Source of the DNA: CAYOCE01 sp964402405
GTDB lineage: Bacteria > Pseudomonadota > Alphaproteobacteria > UBA7879
Direction: 5' to 3'
NCBI GenBank assembly: GCA_964402405.1
Contig: CAYOCE010000048.1
Coordinates: 1 to 9,197, forward strand
Length of the DNA stretch: 9,197 bases
Position 1 is the first letter of the stretch, and every line of letters starts with the position of its first letter. Under the pieces are notes generated by a model. The model was given only the letters and a program-made list of their open reading frames with translations. It was not told where the DNA came from and made no database searches. This document shows, in pieces, positions 7,150 through 9,197 of the stretch. The translations under genes and the position numbers were made by a program.

Positions 7150-8370
7150 CTATTTCGCTAATTCTTCTTCCAGATAAACCTCTCGCCAGTCTACAAATCT
7201 TCTTTCGTAAATTTCTCCTCCAGGTAAATACCGTAATAATCGTTTAATTTCGGGGCTAGTTTGAACATAGGCACGTGCATGGGCAATAAGGCTCTCCACG
7301 TTTCTAGGGTCATCCATAGCTACAAGCCTTGCTGGCAAAGGAGATTGTAGACCAAAATATCGATCCGCCATTTGTTCGCGAATACGCTGTTCATTGGATT
7401 GATCCGGGGCAGACGTCGCAATATCAATAATGGGTTCAATCCAAGACAAGGTCCCCCCATATTTTAGTCGGTTTCTTGATAAATGCTGGGCTTCCCCCGT
7501 GCCAATGGCAATTAAAAGGCTATTTTCCGGATGAAAGGATATCTGACTTTCGTCATCCAATGCATGGGGAGAGGCATGATGGCTTTGAGCAATCGGAAAG
7601 TTTTCAACCAAACCACCATCAATTAGCAGTTTGGTTTTTTTGCTTCCATCTGCGAATTCTACCTCTGCCTCATAGGGCATGAAGAAGGTTGGGGCAGCAG
7701 AGGATCCTCTCGCCCCTTTCCACACTTCCCAATTGGGAGTGGTGTATCTTCCTGGATAAAAAGGAGTGTTGGTTAGCATATCATACGTAGTAAATTGTAT
7801 AGGAATTAGAGTTTCTCTGAATTTCACGGCTCCAAATTGATCTTGCAATATATCTTCCAAAGTTTCGCTACCATATTTTGATCCAAAAACGCCACACCCA
7901 TTTTGACAGCATCCACAACACCCACAGCACATAATCCACTTTAAAATGGCTTTGAACCAACTGGGGGCACGGCAACGCCAATTGTTGCGACAGTTTTCTG
8001 TCGAACATCTTGAGAAAATATCCCGGGTTTGGTTCCTGTAAATATTCAACACCTCTTCAGTTGTATATTTGGCCCGATTTGGATTAGTCGGATCAGGAAT
8101 CGTCAATCCTCCCAATAATAAAGATCCTGTTGAGGTAGCAGCTCCATTGGAAACTAATTGATGAAAAGGCATAAGGCCATTATCTCCGTACCACTCAGCT
8201 AGACTTACACCCTGCTCTTGTTGAAAATCTTGAGAAGCCTTTCCGTGTCTCAATTGATCTGCTAATTTTTCTTGCAATCCTTGTACAACTGCTGCAGACC
8301 AAGCTCCCCTCACTCCGCCTCCTTGCAACGCAACAGATCGGTGAAAGTACTCTTCTTGTTCAAAGCGCAT
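7150..8370 (-). CDS. Patatin-like phospholipase, main part of a frame-broken gene
   Basis: This is a serine lipid acyl hydrolase of the patatin family. Numbered from the ATG at 8370, the oxyanion loop is GGGVRG (17-22), the nucleophile is Ser80 in ATSTG (78-82) where the family usually has GxSxG, and the dyad Asp251 is in DGGLVENFP (251-259). All catalytic parts are thus in this 406-aa frame. Residues 122-159 hold ten cysteines, seven of them in CCGCCGCC-QNGC (148-159), just after a hydrophobic stretch WFKAILKWIM. This is unusual for the family. The native gene starts at 8638 with a signal peptide, and a perfect 88-bp tandem duplication shifts the frame between the two parts. The ATG at 8370 has no credible ribosome site, so expression as it stands would give a cytosolic form at low level, if any. 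Patatins of intracellular bacteria such as rickettsial Pat1/Pat2 act on host membranes; that role here is inference. Confidence 0.85.
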   Translation of the reverse strand: MRFEQEEYFHRSVALQGGGVRGAWSAAVVQGLQEKLADQLRHGKASQDFQQEQGVSLAEWYGDNGLMPFHQLVSNGAATSTGSLLLGGLTIPDPTNPNRAKYTTEEVLNIYRNQTRDIFSRCSTENCRNNWRCRAPSWFKAILKWIMCCGCCGCCQNGCGVFGSKYGSETLEDILQDQFGAVKFRETLIPIQFTTYDMLTNTPFYPGRYTTPNWEVWKGARGSSAAPTFFMPYEAEVEFADGSKKTKLLIDGGLVENFPIAQSHHASPHALDDESQISFHPENSLLIAIGTGEAQHLSRNRLKYGGTLSWIEPIIDIATSAPDQSNEQRIREQMADRYFGLQSPLPARLVAMDDPRNVESLIAHARAYVQTSPEIKRLLRYLPGGEIYERRFVDWREVYLEEELAK

Positions 8371-8468
8371 TCTTTGCAGATGCAGACCAAGCTCCCCTCA
8401 CTCCGCCTCCTTGCAACGCAACAGATCGGTGAAAGTACTCTTCTTGTTCAAAGCGCATTCTTTGCAGA
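8293..8468. repeat. Perfect 88-bp tandem duplication in the patatin gene
   Basis: Units 8293-8380 and 8381-8468 are identical. Each unit begins and ends with TGCAGA, so the junction reads TGCAGATGCAGA. The unit encodes the stretch around GGGVRG. As 88 is not a multiple of three, the duplication breaks the frame. The absence of any mismatch indicates a recent event, a sequence under frequent exchange, or an assembly artefact. Confidence 0.95.
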
Positions 8469-8638
8469 TAGAGTTTTTTTAGAGAAGATTCACCCTCTAC
8501 CTCTATTTGTAGAACATTTAGAGGAGCAGCTATGGATGCCCCAGCCTCATCTACCATTCCAGGCAACAGAGAAGATTCCATTGATAGGACAACTCGCATA
8601 CAAGCAAAGAAGAAGAAAAGAGAAATAGTCTTTCTCAT
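8360..8638 (-). pseudogene. 5' fragment of the patatin gene with signal peptide
   Basis: The start at 8638 gives MRKTISLFFFFACMRVVLS, a Sec signal peptide with likely cleavage near residue 19, followed by a linker and the GGGVRG oxyanion loop. The frame then enters the second copy of the 88-bp repeat, reads ASAKNAL and stops at 8360, giving 92 aa with no catalytic Ser or Asp. From 8638 to 7150 is 1489 bases. Subtracting 88 leaves 1401, exactly 467 codons, so loss of one repeat copy rebuilds a 466-aa secreted enzyme. A longer reading from 8713 is open, but it would overlap the preceding gene and bury the signal peptide. Confidence 0.85.
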
Positions 8639-8669
8639 TTTAAATTCTTTAATGATCAGTAGAAGTGTT

Positions 8670-9101
8670 TTATAGAATTTCTTTTGTTGCATCTCCCGCA
8701 CCATAAATTTCATCCAATCTTTGTTTCTTTCGTTTTATATCTGCTAATTCTCGTCTTTTGTTTTCTTTGTCTTCTGCTCTAATTTTTATACGCTCTTCTT
8801 CGCTAGAAGCCGCATCCAATTTAATTTGAAGAGCCGCTTGATCATCTTTTCTCCATGCTTCTACGGCCTTCCTTCCCCCTATATCCATAACATCATCCGC
8901 AGTTTTTGGTCTTTGCCCAACAGGATTAGGATTTTCTACCGCTGAAACTACTCTTCGTAAACCAGAGCTAGAAGAGGCATGATCATTACCATTCGAATGA
9001 GGTTCTTCTGGAAGAGAGGTATGAGCAGAATAAACAGGAAGTACTACTATCCCCAGCATCCCTAAAACTGATAGTATTTTAATTGTTTGATATTTCTGCA
9101 T
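8670..9101 (-). CDS. Small secreted charged protein of unknown function
   Basis: I do not recognise this 143-aa protein. It has a signal peptide (residues 1-26, ending VYSA), a low-complexity Ser/Asn/His-rich linker (27-50) and a strongly charged C-terminal helix (about 80-135) rich in Glu, Lys and Arg, likely a coiled coil. There are no cysteines. The ribosome site GGAG lies eight bases before the ATG at 9101. A strong promoter lies just upstream, and the patatin gene starts 31 bases after its stop, so the two probably form an operon. A partner, chaperone or co-exported factor for the phospholipase is possible, but this is position-based inference only. Confidence 0.75.
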   Translation of the reverse strand: MQKYQTIKILSVLGMLGIVVLPVYSAHTSLPEEPHSNGNDHASSSSGLRRVVSAVENPNPVGQRPKTADDVMDIGGRKAVEAWRKDDQAALQIKLDAASSEEERIKIRAEDKENKRRELADIKRKKQRLDEIYGAGDATKEIL

Positions 9102-9151
9102 GATTATTCTCCATTCTATGTTGAGAAATTAAATAAAAGAAGACTAGCTCT

Positions 9152-9180
9152 TCTATAGCAGAAACTAAGTTTTTAGTCAA
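9152..9180 (-). promoter_or_regulatory. Sigma70-type promoter for the secreted protein/patatin pair
   Basis: On the minus strand, -35 TTGACT (9180-9175) and -10 TATAGA (9157-9152) are separated by 17 bases. The -10 ends about 50 bases before the ATG at 9101. It has the same 17-base spacing as the other two promoters called in this window. Confidence 0.7.
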
Positions 9181-9197
9181 ATTCACCCTTGAAATAA

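Noticed and set aside
8293..8468. CRISPR or other regularly spaced array
   Set aside because: There are only two units, with no spacer between them, and they encode part of the patatin domain.
8272..8628. A 118-codon plus-strand frame across the tandem duplication
   Set aside because: It is antisense to the patatin gene, its peptide has no protein-like features, and it is partly produced by the duplication.

Overview
This window looks like a chromosomal segment of a Gram-negative proteobacterium, most plausibly a host-associated or intracellular alphaproteobacterium. That assignment is an inference. It rests on short palindromic elements that enter a reading frame, AT-rich spacers, a polyamine importer split from its partner genes, and a secreted patatin-type phospholipase. 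No rRNA or tRNA is present to fix the taxonomy.

Layout. Positions 1-390 hold no convincing gene. They hold two diverged copies (A and C) of a roughly 95-base palindromic element in opposite orientation, followed by a sigma70-type promoter. Positions 452-4367 (+) form a tightly overlapping four-gene operon for the inner-membrane platform of a type II secretion / type IV pilus machine: a GspE/PilB ATPase, a short GspF/PilC protein, and two small bitopic proteins resembling GspL/PilN and GspM/PilO. A third, well-preserved copy (B) of the palindromic element lies in frame inside the GspM/PilO-like gene. A second promoter overlaps the end of that gene and precedes 4430-5218, a secreted protein of unknown function with an internal duplication.

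On the minus strand, and convergent with that gene, lie potH and potI (6991-5253), the two permeases of a putrescine/spermidine ABC importer. The matching ATPase and binding-protein genes are not in the window. Further right, also on the minus strand, a clear promoter (9180-9152) drives a small secreted charged protein (9101-8670) and then a patatin-like phospholipase. The phospholipase frame is broken by a perfect 88-bp tandem duplication at 8293-8468. Removing one copy restores a single 466-aa frame with a signal peptide.

How the parts relate. The secretion/pilus platform, the Sec-exported unknown protein and the Sec-exported phospholipase with its small partner are compatible with a secretion-to-host programme, but no direct link is visible. 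The observations most worth following are the 88-bp duplication as a possible on/off state, the in-frame palindromic element whose copies keep their stem through paired base changes, and a cysteine-dense insertion in the phospholipase.
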